Assembly: GCA_002725995.1 (NCBI GenBank)
Contig: PBRQ01000013.1
Coordinates: 9,854-73,853, forward strand
DNA length: 64,000 nt
Reading direction: 5' to 3'
Source: Gammaproteobacteria bacterium
GTDB taxonomy: Bacteria > Pseudomonadota > Gammaproteobacteria > Pseudomonadales > Azotimanducaceae
Part shown: positions 1 to 10,496 of the stretch, piece by piece
How the letters are laid out: each line of letters starts with the position of its first letter
How positions within the stretch are numbered: the first letter of the stretch is position 1
Position numbers and translations under genes: made by a program
The notes under the pieces: model-generated
What the model was told of the DNA's origin: nothing
Database searches by the model: none
What the model saw: only the letters and a program-made list of their open reading frames with translations

Positions 1-7
1 GGCCCTG

Positions 8-472
8 TCAGTCCTGACTTTCCCATAAATCTGCTGCTCGGATATCGCTGTCTCGGGTAGATAACCAGCGATTACCCTCATCTGTGGTCTCTTTTTTCCA
101 GAAGGTCGCCCTGGTCTTAAGGTAGTCAATAATAAACTCGCAGGCGTCAAAGGCATCGCCCCTGTGGTCGCTGGCGACGCCGACGAATACTATTTCATCA
201 CCAGGGTACAACTGGCCTATTCGGTGGATAACGGTTGCCGCTTTGACGTCCCACCGCGCTGCAGCATCATCGATGATGGCGCCAATCTGCTTTTCAGTCA
301 TGCCGGAATAGTGCTCAAGGTATAAACCCTGAACCGAGTCATCATCGTTTATATCGCGTACTACACCTACAAAAACCGAAATGCCGCCGATTTCGCGAGA
401 CGCCTTGCCTAACCCTTTGATTTCTTCGCCCGAATCAAAAGAAGCCTCCTGAACAGAAACACGTATACTCAT
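8..472 (-). CDS. moaE: Molybdopterin synthase catalytic subunit MoaE
   Basis: Large subunit of molybdopterin synthase, which inserts sulfur carried by the MoaD C-terminus into cyclic pyranopterin monophosphate to form molybdopterin in the cytosol. The 154 residues match the family length. Visible family motifs are VGVVRD (35-40), HYSGM (54-58) and WKKE (125-128), the last carrying the lysines used in catalysis in MoaE proteins. It is the last gene of a moaC-moaD-moaE run on the minus strand, with its ATG two bases past the moaD stop, so translational coupling with its small-subunit partner is likely. The stop codon lies just inside the window edge, so the gene is complete. Confidence 0.95.
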   Translation of the reverse strand: MSIRVSVQEASFDSGEEIKGLGKASREIGGISVFVGVVRDINDDDSVQGLYLEHYSGMTEKQIGAIIDDAAARWDVKAATVIHRIGQLYPGDEIVFVGVASDHRGDAFDACEFIIDYLKTRATFWKKETTDEGNRWLSTRDSDIRAADLWESQD

Positions 473-474
473 GG

Positions 475-735
475 TTAACCCCCGGTCACAGGCGGGAAAA
501 AGGCGACCTCATCCTTATCGACTACGGCTGCCTTTTGGTCGACCATCTGCTGGTTTACTGCAACCAGAATATTTTCCCGCATGAGCAGTTCCGACCAGCG
601 GGCACCCTTCTCTTGCGCCAGTTTATCGATCACTTCGCCCACGTCAGTTATGCCGGATGCGTCCATGCTTACGGAATCACTGCCGAGTTCTTCACACAGG
701 CTTGCAAAAAACACCACTTCAATCATTGTTCTCAA
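475..735 (-). CDS. moaD: Molybdopterin synthase sulfur carrier MoaD
   Basis: Small ubiquitin-fold sulfur carrier of molybdopterin synthase. The 86-residue product ends in PPVTGG; the terminal Gly-Gly is the site that is adenylated and thiocarboxylated in this family and then inserted into MoaE. The start could be the first ATG or the ATG three codons later (MIEVVFF), which would bring the length closer to the usual 81. It sits between moaC and moaE on the minus strand with short gaps, consistent with one transcript. Confidence 0.93.
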   Translation of the reverse strand: MRTMIEVVFFASLCEELGSDSVSMDASGITDVGEVIDKLAQEKGARWSELLMRENILVAVNQQMVDQKAAVVDKDEVAFFPPVTGG

Positions 736-771
736 TTCCGCTTTTACTGCTCAAGGCTTCCAATACATCGC

Positions 772-1266
772 TCAAGGCTGTTCCCTCTGCCAGCTACCGG
801 ATTTACCACCGGATTTAGTCAGAAGTTCAACATTGCCAATGCTCATACCCCGATCAACGCCTTTACACATATCGTAAATGGTTAGTGCGGCAACAGCGGC
901 AGCGGTCAGTGCCTCCATTTCTACGCCGGTTTGTCCGCTCAGTCTACACATGCTGCTTATGGCAACCTGGTTATTTTCGGGGTCAAGCTCGAAGGTGACA
1001 TCGACACCGGACAGCGACAGTGGGTGGCACATGGGTATCAGGTCTGAACAGCGCTTCGCAGCCTGAATACCTGCTATCTTGGCAACGGTTAAAACATCGC
1101 CCTTCTTGTGCTCTCCAGCTTCGATCAAGGAAAGGGTTGCAGGCAGCATCGAGACTGTAGCGCGGGCGGTGGCCTGCCTGGCAGTGTGCTGTTTCGCGCT
1201 AACATCCACCATCCTGGCATTCCCATCAGCATCAAGGTGGGTCAGCTCTTTCTTCTGTTCAGGCAT
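772..1266 (-). CDS. moaC: Cyclic pyranopterin monophosphate synthase MoaC
   Basis: MoaC works with MoaA (not in this window) to convert GTP to cyclic pyranopterin monophosphate, the first committed step of molybdenum cofactor synthesis. The ATG at 1264-1266 gives 164 residues ([12 protein letters not shown]), the usual family length; an in-frame extension to 1515 is open but has no MoaC character and would run into the divergent mnmA. Conserved segments are [20 protein letters not shown] and IYDMCKGVD, which include the active-site His, Glu and Asp region. A GAG-containing purine stretch precedes the start. It leads the moaCDE operon. Confidence 0.95.
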   Translation of the reverse strand: MPEQKKELTHLDADGNARMVDVSAKQHTARQATARATVSMLPATLSLIEAGEHKKGDVLTVAKIAGIQAAKRCSDLIPMCHPLSLSGVDVTFELDPENNQVAISSMCRLSGQTGVEMEALTAAAVAALTIYDMCKGVDRGMSIGNVELLTKSGGKSGSWQREQP

Positions 1267-1515
1267 TTTCTCTCTCACTTCTTGGTTCAATCGTGGTCTA
1301 TCGGTATAGGTCTGTGGGGACCGAAACAACAGGAACCCGGCATTCAGAGAGCCGCTGTTCCAGTGTCGGCAATTGTACACCGGAAAGGCAAGTTTCTGTT
1401 GATGAGAACTGATCTGGTTGGTTCTACACGCCGATTCTGCCACAGGGATAATGCAGATAGTTGGCAACTGGCGTAAAATGCCGCTCTTCCCAGTACCCAG
1501 CAGGTATAACCCCAC

Positions 1516-2637
1516 ATGAACAAGGCGGTCAGAGACACCCGTGTCATTGTCGGCATATCGGGCGGTGTTGATTCATCCGTTGCCGCCCTCCTCCTGGCTC
1601 AAGAAGGATATCAGGTGGAAGGACTGTTCATGAAGAACTGGGAGGAAGATGATGCGAGCGAATACTGCACCGCTAGCAAGGATTTGCATGATGCAAAGCT
1701 AGTGTGTGAAAAACTGGACATAAAGCTGAACGAGGCGAATTTTGCTGCGGAATACTGGGAAAATGTATTCCAGAATTTCCTCGCTGAATATAAAGCCGGC
1801 AGGACGCCCAATCCAGATGTTTTATGCAATCGTGAAATCAAATTCAAGGTGTTCCTGGACTACGCGAGGTTGCTGGGTGGCGACTTGATCGCCACCGGTC
1901 ACTATGCGCGAATCACCAGGGAAGGTGGAACCGCGACGCTGCGCAAGGCAAGAGATGAGAACAAGGATCAGAGCTATTTCCTGCAGTCGGTCCCAGGCGA
2001 ACAGTTACGATCATGCCTGTTTCCAGTTGGTGAGTTACAGAAGTCTGATGTCAGAGACCTGGCGAGCAGTCATGGCCTCATCACCCACAATAAGAAGGAT
2101 TCAACTGGCATCTGCTTTATCGGAGAGCGTCGCTTCAAGGATTTTTTACAGCAATACCTTCCAGCCCGGCCCGGCCCGATTGAGTCACTAGACGGACAAT
2201 CATTCGGCCAGCACGATGGCCTCATGTATCACACACTGGGCCAGAGACAAGGCCTGGGAATAGGCGGCGTTAAAGGCGCGGGTGATGATCCATGGTATGT
2301 GGTCGCCAAAGACCTGGAGAAGAACCGATTGATTGTTGCTCAGGGAAATGAACACCCGGCACTTTTCACCAATAGTATGTTGTGCGAGCAAATCTTCTGG
2401 ATCAATGATGCGCCTGCACTACCCTACAGTGGTAAGCTTAAAACCCGATACAGACAACCGGACCAGGATTGTCTCCTCAGTTGCACAGATGAAGGCAAAT
2501 GGCTGGTTGAATTCGACACTCCCCAGAGGGCAGTAACGCCGGGGCAATGGGCGTGCTTTTACCGGGGGGACATTTGCCTTGGGGGCGGTATCATAACGTC
2601 TAACCTCGCTTCGATTGGGCAGCCCCATGAACCTTGA
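1516..2637 (+). CDS. mnmA: tRNA-specific 2-thiouridylase MnmA
   Basis: Catalyses ATP-dependent thiolation of U34 in tRNA-Lys, -Glu and -Gln, receiving sulfur through the Tus relay. The 373 residues match the family. The PP-loop SGGVDSS is at 15-21, the two catalytic cysteines are C104 (in NPDVLCN) and C199 (in DSTGIC), and the ATGHYAR segment is at 125-131. The stop overlaps the start of hflD, and purB follows: the mnmA-hflD-purB order is conserved in many gammaproteobacteria. The start is divergent from moaC across about 250 bases. Confidence 0.97.
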   Translation: MNKAVRDTRVIVGISGGVDSSVAALLLAQEGYQVEGLFMKNWEEDDASEYCTASKDLHDAKLVCEKLDIKLNEANFAAEYWENVFQNFLAEYKAGRTPNPDVLCNREIKFKVFLDYARLLGGDLIATGHYARITREGGTATLRKARDENKDQSYFLQSVPGEQLRSCLFPVGELQKSDVRDLASSHGLITHNKKDSTGICFIGERRFKDFLQQYLPARPGPIESLDGQSFGQHDGLMYHTLGQRQGLGIGGVKGAGDDPWYVVAKDLEKNRLIVAQGNEHPALFTNSMLCEQIFWINDAPALPYSGKLKTRYRQPDQDCLLSCTDEGKWLVEFDTPQRAVTPGQWACFYRGDICLGGGIITSNLASIGQPHEP

Positions 2638-3211
2638 ACTCCATCATGCGGAACGGGCTCTGGCGCTTGCCGGGCTTGTACAGGCGGCTCACCTGGAAGC
2701 CAGTCTCAACAGCATCTTTATAACCGATCCCGGGAGAGCCTGCGATGTATATGGTGGTGAGTCAGGTGTCAGTTTGTGCATCAAACTGACAACTGACCTG
2801 GTTATACATTTCAACCTTCTGGGGCACACTGACCTGGTTCGCTATGCACTTCTGCTGTTGCAATTGGAAAGAAAGCTTGCCCGGCACCCTGACTGCCTAC
2901 AGGCACTTGGTACCGGGATCGACAACATTGATAAAATGCGCACGTTTAACCCGAATCAGCAGCCTATTAATGACGCAACTATTGAGGCAGAACTGGCGGC
3001 ACTTGATCGTGATACTCTTGGAGGCTTCGAGCCTCACATTGTGGTTCAGGGGCACCAGGGTCATTTGCAGAACTCGTGCAACGTCAACAGGATTAGGGCA
3101 TTGTTACTGGCTGGTATCCACTCGGCTGTACTATGGCATCAACTAGGTGGCCGCCGCTGGCACCTTACAGCTGCACGTAAGCCTCTCATCTCTGCACTCT
3201 CAAATATGTAG
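2627..3211 (+). CDS. hflD: HflD homolog
   Basis: Homolog of E. coli HflD (YcfC), a mostly helical peripheral inner-membrane protein named for its effect on phage lambda lysogenization through CII; its native cell function is not established. The ATG at 2627 ([17 protein letters not shown]) gives 194 residues and overlaps the mnmA stop by 11 bases; an ATG at 2615 is in frame but adds only four residues. The A-L-A-G-L-V-Q-A-A start and the [12 protein letters not shown] segment in the middle are typical of the family. Gene order mnmA-hflD-purB supports the call. Confidence 0.9.
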   Translation: MNLELHHAERALALAGLVQAAHLEASLNSIFITDPGRACDVYGGESGVSLCIKLTTDLVIHFNLLGHTDLVRYALLLLQLERKLARHPDCLQALGTGIDNIDKMRTFNPNQQPINDATIEAELAALDRDTLGGFEPHIVVQGHQGHLQNSCNVNRIRALLLAGIHSAVLWHQLGGRRWHLTAARKPLISALSNM

Positions 3212-3256
3212 TAATATCAATATGTTAAATGGAGTATATAAAGTGATGGACAAACA

Positions 3257-4645
3257 ATGAGCCTTGAACTCTCACCCTTAACTTCTGTATCACCGATTGA
3301 CGGCCGCTATGCAGCCACTACGGCCCAGTTTCGAACTTCCGCAAGTGAATATGGCCTCATATATCACCGTGCCTTGGTAGAAGTTCGCTGGTTTCAGTTC
3401 CTTGCTGCTCATCCCGGCATCATTGAGTTGCCTCCCCTGCCGGATGCGAGTAGCGCAGTTGTTGAAGGCCTTGTTGCCAACTTCTCTATTGAAGATGCTC
3501 TGCGGGTCAAGGAACTTGAGAAAACGACCAATCACGACGTTAAGGCGATTGAGTACTTTGTAAAGGAAAAGTTTGCAGCCTCAGGTGATGCGCATCTCAT
3601 CAGACACGCTGAATTTGTTCACTTTGCCTGTACATCCGAAGACATAAATAATCTCTCCCACGGGCTAATACTGAAGGCGATCAGAGAGGAATTGCTGGAG
3701 CCGACGGTCGGGCAGATAATAGAGCAGATTTCAATCATGGCGCGACAATACGCTGCCATCCCAATGCTTTCGCGCACACATGGCCAGGTAGCCTCCCCCA
3801 CGACGATGGGCAAGGAGTTGGCCAATGTCGTTGCCAGAATGCGGCGACAGGCCGAGCAGATTAAGGAGGTCTCCATCCTCGGCAAGCTAAATGGTGCCGT
3901 CGGAAACTACAACGCCCATGTGGCAGCCTATCCGGACCTTAACTGGCTGGAACTCAGTGAGGAATTTGTTGTTTCTCTTGGTCTGACATGGAACTCGTAT
4001 ACAACACAGATAGAACCACACGACTACATAGCTGAACTGTTTCACGCGACGACACGCTTCAACACGATCCTGCTGGATTTTAATCGCGATATCTGGGCCT
4101 ACATATCCATTGCCTACTTCCGGCAGAGAAGAATTGAGGGTGAAACCGGCTCTTCAACGATGCCACACAAGGTAAATCCAATTGATTTCGAAAACTCAGA
4201 GGGCAATCTCGGAATAGCAAATGCAATACTTGGACACCTGGCTGAAAAATTGCCCATATCCAGGTGGCAGCGAGATCTGACCGATTCCACTGTATTGCGT
4301 AACCTTGGCAGTGGGTTTGCCTATTCAATGATTGCCTACCAGTCCTGTCTGAAGGGTATGTCTAAACTTGAACTGAATCAATCGGCGCTAGCAGATGACC
4401 TGGAGGGCAGTTGGGAGGTTCTTGCTGAGCCAATCCAAACAATAATGCGCAAGTATGGGATCGAAGAACCATACGAAAAACTAAAGGCTCTGACCCGTGG
4501 ACAAACACTAGGTCAGGCGCGAATCGAGTCAATGATAGAAGATCTTGACCTGCCTGATACAGCAAAGGCCCAGATCCGCTCTATCAGCCCGGCAAATTAC
4601 ATCGGTGCTGCCGAGGCGATCGTGGAAAAGCTTCTCACGGAATAA
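3257..4645 (+). CDS. purB: Adenylosuccinate lyase PurB
   Basis: Fumarase-superfamily lyase acting twice in purine synthesis: SAICAR to AICAR plus fumarate, and adenylosuccinate to AMP plus fumarate. The 462 residues fit the E. coli-type PurB (456). The superfamily signature GSSTMPHKVNP is at about 298-308 with its flexible serine loop, and the SRTHGQ motif carrying the catalytic histidine is present. Its ATG is the fourth-codon overlap of a tiny upstream frame (ATG 3246, stop 3258-3260); the GGAG at 3231-3234 is 11 bases from that ATG but 22 from purB, so purB may be translated by coupling. Confidence 0.97.
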   Translation: MSLELSPLTSVSPIDGRYAATTAQFRTSASEYGLIYHRALVEVRWFQFLAAHPGIIELPPLPDASSAVVEGLVANFSIEDALRVKELEKTTNHDVKAIEYFVKEKFAASGDAHLIRHAEFVHFACTSEDINNLSHGLILKAIREELLEPTVGQIIEQISIMARQYAAIPMLSRTHGQVASPTTMGKELANVVARMRRQAEQIKEVSILGKLNGAVGNYNAHVAAYPDLNWLELSEEFVVSLGLTWNSYTTQIEPHDYIAELFHATTRFNTILLDFNRDIWAYISIAYFRQRRIEGETGSSTMPHKVNPIDFENSEGNLGIANAILGHLAEKLPISRWQRDLTDSTVLRNLGSGFAYSMIAYQSCLKGMSKLELNQSALADDLEGSWEVLAEPIQTIMRKYGIEEPYEKLKALTRGQTLGQARIESMIEDLDLPDTAKAQIRSISPANYIGAAEAIVEKLLTE

Positions 4646-4649
4646 TGCC

Positions 4650-6131
4650 GTGAATGAAGAATTCTCACTCCGTCGATTCAATATCCGCGGAGCAGACTGG
4701 CCAAGCGAAGCCAGCACACTATCCAACATTCGTCATCTAGTGTTTGAGGTGGAACAGGGGGAGAGAAGTGAAGCAGACGGTACCGGCGAAACATGCGTGC
4801 ATTGGCTGGCTACGGACTCACAAGACACGCCGATAGGTACGATACGTCTGAAACAAGACGGTCAGATCGATCAGTTGGCAGTACTCGAAAATTTCAGAAG
4901 CGCCGGCGCAGGCAGAGCATTGCTCGAGCAGGCAATTGAAAAGGCAAGGTACTGGGGCCTGGAGCAGGTCGAACTCACTGCACCGGCAAATTTTCAGAAA
5001 TTCTATGAAGACGCGGGGTTTACTCCCCTCAGCGAAAAGTCTGAAGGCTCATTGTGCATGCAAATGGCTCAGGTCCTTCTTCCCCTGGATGACAAGGTCC
5101 TGCGACTGAAGGCAGCGCAGGCAAGTTCTAGGATTTCAGTAAAGCAGTTCGATACGGGCGAGGTCACATTTGATGAGATCGGAAAAATCATTAAAAAGGT
5201 TCGTGAGATCGTTTTCGTTCACGAGCTTGATCTGCCGAAATCGCTCATTGGCGATGGGAGTGATGGCGATGCGCTGCACTGGGTAGCCAGGGATGAGGCA
5301 GGTCAGGTGGTGGGTGTTATACGGATGTCACTTGCCGGAGACATATCACATCTGGCAGTTATGTCAGAGTATCGCAGCAAAGGAGTTGGCCTGTCGCTGC
5401 TGGAACTTGCGGTTGGTAAGGCTACTCGTTATGGATTGCCGGGGGTTAGACTGGAAGCAATGGCCGGGTTGGATAAATTCCTGGCCCGGGCAGGTTTTGA
5501 AAAGCAGGGTGAAACGTTTAGCAAGTTTGGTAAGGACTGCCGAGCTTACGCGAAGGCTACTGTCCTTGAGGATGTCCATGAACCGCTACAAAGGCCTGGA
5601 GTGGATGGCGATCACTACAGTGAATCTGAAATTGTTTATAAACTTGGTTCTGACAAGAGGCTTATCCTGTTACGGCGGGAAGAAGATTACAGAAATGTCA
5701 TTCTGGAAATGGCGAAACAGGCGACAACTTCCATTCGCATATATTCACCCGTACTCGAGCACAAACTCTTCGACAATGATGAATTGCGCAACATATTCTC
5801 GGCCCTGGCTCGGAGGAACAGATATACGCGTATCGATATTTTGTTATTTGACTCACATAGAGTGACAAGAAGCGGGCATGCGCTATTGGAAGTCAGCCGC
5901 AAGCTATCATCTTCAATAAAAATGAAAATTGTTCACCCGGAACTTCGCCAGCTTAATCATGAGTATATGCTGGTTGATGATGTGGGTATTGTTTATCGTC
6001 TGGACTACGAAGTTTATGACGGTTATGCGAATTTCTCTGACATAACTGAATGTAACAGACTTTGTAGGCAGTTTACCGCCACCTGGGAATCTGGTTTGAG
6101 TGATCCAAATTTAAGGCAGTTGCGGCTCTAA
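4650..6131 (+). CDS. Tandem GNAT acetyltransferase with C-terminal PLD-like domain
   Basis: The GTG at 4650, four bases after the purB stop, gives 493 residues. An ATG frame extending back into purB is a shadow. Two GNAT acyltransferase domains are visible: residues 1-145, with acetyl-CoA loop RSAGAG at 83-88, and 160-305, with RSKGVG at 242-247. Residues about 330-493 form a separate domain that reads like a degenerate phospholipase-D fold (IRIYSPVLEHKLF, RIDILLFDS, HEYMLVDD) without a full HKD motif. Substrate is unknown; it may be a protein or small-molecule acyltransferase. Position directly behind purB suggests cotranscription. The C-terminal domain assignment is inference. Confidence 0.75.
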   Translation: MNEEFSLRRFNIRGADWPSEASTLSNIRHLVFEVEQGERSEADGTGETCVHWLATDSQDTPIGTIRLKQDGQIDQLAVLENFRSAGAGRALLEQAIEKARYWGLEQVELTAPANFQKFYEDAGFTPLSEKSEGSLCMQMAQVLLPLDDKVLRLKAAQASSRISVKQFDTGEVTFDEIGKIIKKVREIVFVHELDLPKSLIGDGSDGDALHWVARDEAGQVVGVIRMSLAGDISHLAVMSEYRSKGVGLSLLELAVGKATRYGLPGVRLEAMAGLDKFLARAGFEKQGETFSKFGKDCRAYAKATVLEDVHEPLQRPGVDGDHYSESEIVYKLGSDKRLILLRREEDYRNVILEMAKQATTSIRIYSPVLEHKLFDNDELRNIFSALARRNRYTRIDILLFDSHRVTRSGHALLEVSRKLSSSIKMKIVHPELRQLNHEYMLVDDVGIVYRLDYEVYDGYANFSDITECNRLCRQFTATWESGLSDPNLRQLRL

Positions 6132-6310
6132 CAACCGAACCTGGCCCCCGCGACTAATTGTTGGGGCCTAATTAAAAAAGGTTTGCAAAATAAGGTTGAA
6201 TGGAGCGCTTGGAAGCCAGGGTGACAAAGACTGTTGACCAGTCAAATTTGACGACTCCCTAAAAGCAAGTAAAATCAGCAACCCTTAATGGTAACTAGTG
6301 GTCCTCAGGG

Positions 6311-6927
6311 TTGAATTCTATTCACCATCTTAAGATCGTTATCCTACTATTCGTTGTGCAATATGTGCCACATACGATAGCGGAAGTTTATATATACCAT
6401 GATTCTAATGGCGTGCGGATGATATCCGACTGGCCGATGAGGGGATATCAGCTCATCAATAAGCGTGATTCCCTCGAGAATGTCGGCCATATTCTTGCCG
6501 ATCGTTCTATTTCAACGGATGGGCCCGAAAATTTCAATCCTATATGCGAATGGCAAGTAACCGTTTTGGCATTGACCCTGCGTTGGTTGAGGCAGTGATT
6601 CAGGTCGAATCTGGGTTTGATCCAAACGCCATATCAACTAAAGGCGCCACCGGTCTTATGCAATTAATGGCAGGTACCGCAAACCAGTACCAGGTCAAGG
6701 ACCGTCACAACCCAAGAGAGAATATTAATGCAGGAGTGGGGCACCTCCGCAAGCTCATGGACAGGTTTAACGGTGATATACCCCTTGTCATTGCAGCCTA
6801 CAATGCGGGGGCCTCAACGGTTGAAAAGTACCAGGGAATACCACCCTACCCTGAAACAAAACGCTATGTTACGAAGGTCATGAATTTCCGCTCTAAATAC
6901 CGGCGACTACGCTATGGGGCGGAATAA
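6311..6927 (+). pseudogene. DUF4124-lytic transglycosylase, split by a frameshift
   Basis: Two overlapping frames together form one lytic transglycosylase. The first (TTG at 6311) has a signal peptide (about 1-24) and a DUF4124-like segment (EVYIYHDSNGVRMISDWP). The second (to 6927) holds the Slt catalytic domain: ALVEAVIQVESGFDPNA with the catalytic Glu, GLMQLM, INAGVGHL and VIAAYNAG. The frames join near 6537-6541 (FNP then YMRMASNRFG); adding one base there yields a continuous 205-residue protein, the usual size of these periplasmic murein hydrolases. This could be a recent pseudogene, a programmed shift (no slippery site seen) or a sequence error in a short C run. Confidence 0.8.
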
Positions 6928-6985
6928 TTCAGAACAGCGGTCGCTCGACTTAGTGCTGGTCTCTATATGGCTACGCCCTAACTGT

Positions 6986-7600
6986 CTATGCTTTAGTTTC
7001 ACCGGCAGCAGTATCGATAAGTGTCCGTAATTCATCAAACTCGCTGCATACTGAAAATTGTGGAAACTCAGTAACTACATTTTCCGGTGCTCGGAACAGG
7101 AACCCGGCATGTGCTTCCTTGAGCATGGTGGTATCATTATAGGAATCACCCGCTGCATAGACTTTGAAGTTGAGCTGCTTCAGGGATTCAACTGATTCGC
7201 GTTTGTGATCTTTCATTCGTAGCCGGTAGTTAGTCACTCGGTTGTCGATGGATACATCTAGGCGATGGCAAAATAGAGTCGGCCAGTCTAACTGGCGCAT
7301 TAAGGGTTTTGCGAATTCGTAGAAAGTGTCCGAGAGAATGATCACCTGATATTCCTGCCGGAGCTCATCAAGGAAATATTTTGCACCTACAACAGGTTCC
7401 ATCTCGCCAATGACCTGTTGAATATCATCTAGTTTCAGACCGTGCGTGTCCAATAAGGACAGCCTCTGCTTCATCAAATCGTCATATACAGGAATATCCC
7501 TGGTGGTTGCCTTTAGTTCATCAATACCAGTTTTTTCGGCAAACTGAATCCATATTTCTGGAACCAGAACGCCTTCAAGATCAAGACATACAACGTCCAT
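6986..7600 (-). CDS. thrH: Phosphoserine phosphatase / homoserine phosphotransferase ThrH
   Basis: HAD-superfamily enzyme like Pseudomonas ThrH, which dephosphorylates phosphoserine and can move the phosphate to homoserine, linking serine and threonine pathways. Its 204 residues match ThrH (205). The HAD motif I is the ThrH-type DLEGVLVPE (nucleophile D7, with E9 in place of the usual second Asp), motif II Ser lies in ILSDTF, motif III lysine in KDHKRES and motif IV in GDSYNDT. It follows cysB on the same strand; a cysB/thrH neighbourhood is also seen in Pseudomonas. Confidence 0.93.
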   Translation of the reverse strand: MDVVCLDLEGVLVPEIWIQFAEKTGIDELKATTRDIPVYDDLMKQRLSLLDTHGLKLDDIQQVIGEMEPVVGAKYFLDELRQEYQVIILSDTFYEFAKPLMRQLDWPTLFCHRLDVSIDNRVTNYRLRMKDHKRESVESLKQLNFKVYAAGDSYNDTTMLKEAHAGFLFRAPENVVTEFPQFSVCSEFDELRTLIDTAAGETKA

Positions 7601-7612
7601 CGTGGGGGGTCC

Positions 7613-8587
<975 letters not shown>

Positions 8588-8779
8588 TTATCCTCCTGTG
8601 TCACGGTGAGATAGCCATTACACCAATTCATCTCTAGTCATACCGTGGTTGTTAGATATACACAAATCGTATAAAAATAACCATAACTATTCAATTGAAG
8701 AATAGATATCATCGCATTCTACCGGCGATGTGAGCCTGCAAAGAACCCGTATATTATCCTGCATTCAGGCTTACCTGCA

Positions 8780-9688
8780 TCAGGTGCCCCTGTTTGCATT
8801 GCTAACACCATGCAGAACGTGACCGGACGGCACTACCTCGCTTGCAAGGCGGCAATGCTCAGACTGGTCATCAAAAAATATGTCCGCTTCATAGGCGCTG
8901 AGGAATTGTGCTTTACTCATCCCACCGAGAAAAAGAGACTCATCCAGGCGAATATTCCACGCCCTCAGAGTCTTGATGACACGCTCATGGGCCGGCGCTG
9001 AGCGAGCGGTAACCAGTGCCGTGCGAATCGGGCTTTCGTCCTTTGGAAATTCACTTTGAATCCTGTGAAGCTCCGCCAGGAAGGGCTTGAACGGGCCACC
9101 CGATAAAGGCGTATTTGCTGAATCCTGCTCACTCTGTGCGAACACGGCGAGTCCCTTCTCCTGGTACACCCGTTCCGCTTCATCGGAGAAAATCACCGCA
9201 TCACCGTCAAACGCAAACCTGAGTATTGAGCTCCTGTTTGGTGATGCAGCAGCAGGTAATATGATGGCTGCTGCCATACCGTTTTCCAGGGTCTCCGCTA
9301 CATCGGCGGGGTTGGCTGACAGGAACAGGTGGCACCCGAAGGGGCGCATATAGCGGCATGGCGCGCTGCCGCCGGTAAAAGCGGCCCTACTGATAGACAG
9401 GTCGTGATGCTGGATTGAATTAAAAACACGTAACCCTGTATCCGCACTGTTCCGGGACAAGAGAATAACCTCTACCCTGCCCGGCTCATCAAGGCGTTCA
9501 TTTAGCGCCAGCAACTTTCGAACCAGCGGTAAAGCCACGCCGGCATTCAACGGCTCATTTTCCCGAGTAATCTGGTACTGCGCGTATGATTCCACACCTT
9601 CGTCGCGAAATACCTGGTCGCTCTCTGACAAATCAAACAAGGCACTGCTTGATATTGCGACCACCAGCTTGGAATGGGTTACTGACAC
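8780..9688 (-). CDS. Cytosolic 5'-nucleotidase (NT5C1-like)
   Basis: Resembles the bacterial members of the 5'-nucleotidase family related to eukaryotic cN-I, which hydrolyse nucleoside 5'-monophosphates. The 302 residues contain a HAD-like core: LVVAISSSALFDL at the N-terminus (the family replaces the usual DxD aspartates in part), AFTGGSAPCRYMRPF, LRFAFDGDAVIFSDEAERVY with the catalytic DGD segment, and FLGGMSKAQFLSAYEADIFFDD near the C-terminus. There is no signal peptide. It is transcribed away from the VWA operon across a 99-base divergent promoter region. Confidence 0.88.
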   Translation of the reverse strand: MSVTHSKLVVAISSSALFDLSESDQVFRDEGVESYAQYQITRENEPLNAGVALPLVRKLLALNERLDEPGRVEVILLSRNSADTGLRVFNSIQHHDLSISRAAFTGGSAPCRYMRPFGCHLFLSANPADVAETLENGMAAAIILPAAASPNRSSILRFAFDGDAVIFSDEAERVYQEKGLAVFAQSEQDSANTPLSGGPFKPFLAELHRIQSEFPKDESPIRTALVTARSAPAHERVIKTLRAWNIRLDESLFLGGMSKAQFLSAYEADIFFDDQSEHCRLASEVVPSGHVLHGVSNANRGT

Positions 9689-9787
9689 GTTTCCTCCTGA
9701 AAAACAAACCTAGGCAATTGTCACCACATTCTGAATATGTATGATAGCTAAAACATTCATTCTATACCTCTAAATCTCGCGCTATCT

Positions 9788-10492
9788 ATGAGAAATAAAG
9801 ATCAATCGCCGGCCCACATAAGTCATGATGTCGATAATTTCCTCGCCAAGGTTGCTGTGGCACCTTTGCCAGTTGAAACGAAGGCAAAAGGTCGGCTCAT
9901 TTTTGCTATGGATGCCACTGCCAGCCGGGAACCGACATGGGACCGTGCCTGCCATTTGCAGGGTGAGATGTTCAAGGCAACCGATTCCCTTGGCGGTTTG
10001 ACGGTTCAGCTATGTTATTACCGCGGTTTCAATGAGTTCAATTCGAGTCTCTGGTGTGAACAATCCAGCCAACTACTTGCTGAGATGAGCGGAACAACCT
10101 GCCTGGGAGGCCATACTCAGATTAGAAAGGTTTTGGCACACCTTGAGGCTGAAAATTCCCGGCAAAAGGTTCAGGCGGCCGTGTTCGTTGGCGATGCTGT
10201 TGAAGAAAATGCAGATGACCTCTGTCAGCGAGCAGGGAAACTTGGCGTCCTTGGCGTACCACTTTTCATGTTTCATGAAGGAAGCAGTGCGGCTGCCGGT
10301 TCAGTATTCAGACAGATGGCACACCTTTCAGGAGGAGCATATGCGCCCTTTAACCCGGCCAGCGCAACTCAGTTGAGGGACCTCCTGGCAGCCGTGGCGA
10401 TATTCGCGGCCGGTGGGCACAGGGCTTTGCAGGATCTTTGTAAGAGCCATACGCCTGAGGTAAACCGCCTGCTACAGCAACTGAAGGAATAG
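9788..10492 (+). CDS. VWA-type domain protein
   Basis: A 234-residue protein with a von Willebrand factor A-like fold: after a 35-residue lead, GRLIFAMDATAS places a variant MIDAS metal site (DATAS at 42-46, against the usual DxSxS), followed by alternating beta strands and helices (VQLCYYRGF, QAAVFVGDAVEENADDL, VPLFMFHEG). No signal peptide or membrane segment is visible, so it is probably cytosolic. It starts a tight operon with a membrane J-domain protein (overlapping Shine-Dalgarno, 4 bases apart), an RDD protein and an acyl-CoA-dehydrogenase-like protein. I infer a role as a metal-dependent adaptor with the chaperone; the function is unknown. Confidence 0.8.
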   Translation: MRNKDQSPAHISHDVDNFLAKVAVAPLPVETKAKGRLIFAMDATASREPTWDRACHLQGEMFKATDSLGGLTVQLCYYRGFNEFNSSLWCEQSSQLLAEMSGTTCLGGHTQIRKVLAHLEAENSRQKVQAAVFVGDAVEENADDLCQRAGKLGVLGVPLFMFHEGSSAAAGSVFRQMAHLSGGAYAPFNPASATQLRDLLAAVAIFAAGGHRALQDLCKSHTPEVNRLLQQLKE

Positions 10493-10496
10493 TCTC

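Noticed and set aside
535-885. Plus-strand frames over the moa genes
   Set aside because: Shadow frames opposite moaD and moaC, with no family similarity or ribosome sites.
1267-1515. Extended MoaC of 247 residues and a possible Moco riboswitch in this stretch
   Set aside because: The extension has no MoaC similarity and meets the mnmA start; no Moco-type conserved helices were recognised.
4545-4649. N-terminal extension of the GNAT protein into purB
   Set aside because: It is a shadow of the purB 3' end; the GTG at 4650 is four bases after the purB stop and fits the domain start.
6143-6168. GGCCCC/GGGGCC inverted repeat after the GNAT gene as a terminator
   Set aside because: It lacks a T run on the plus strand (followed by TAATTAAAAAA), so it was not listed as a terminator.
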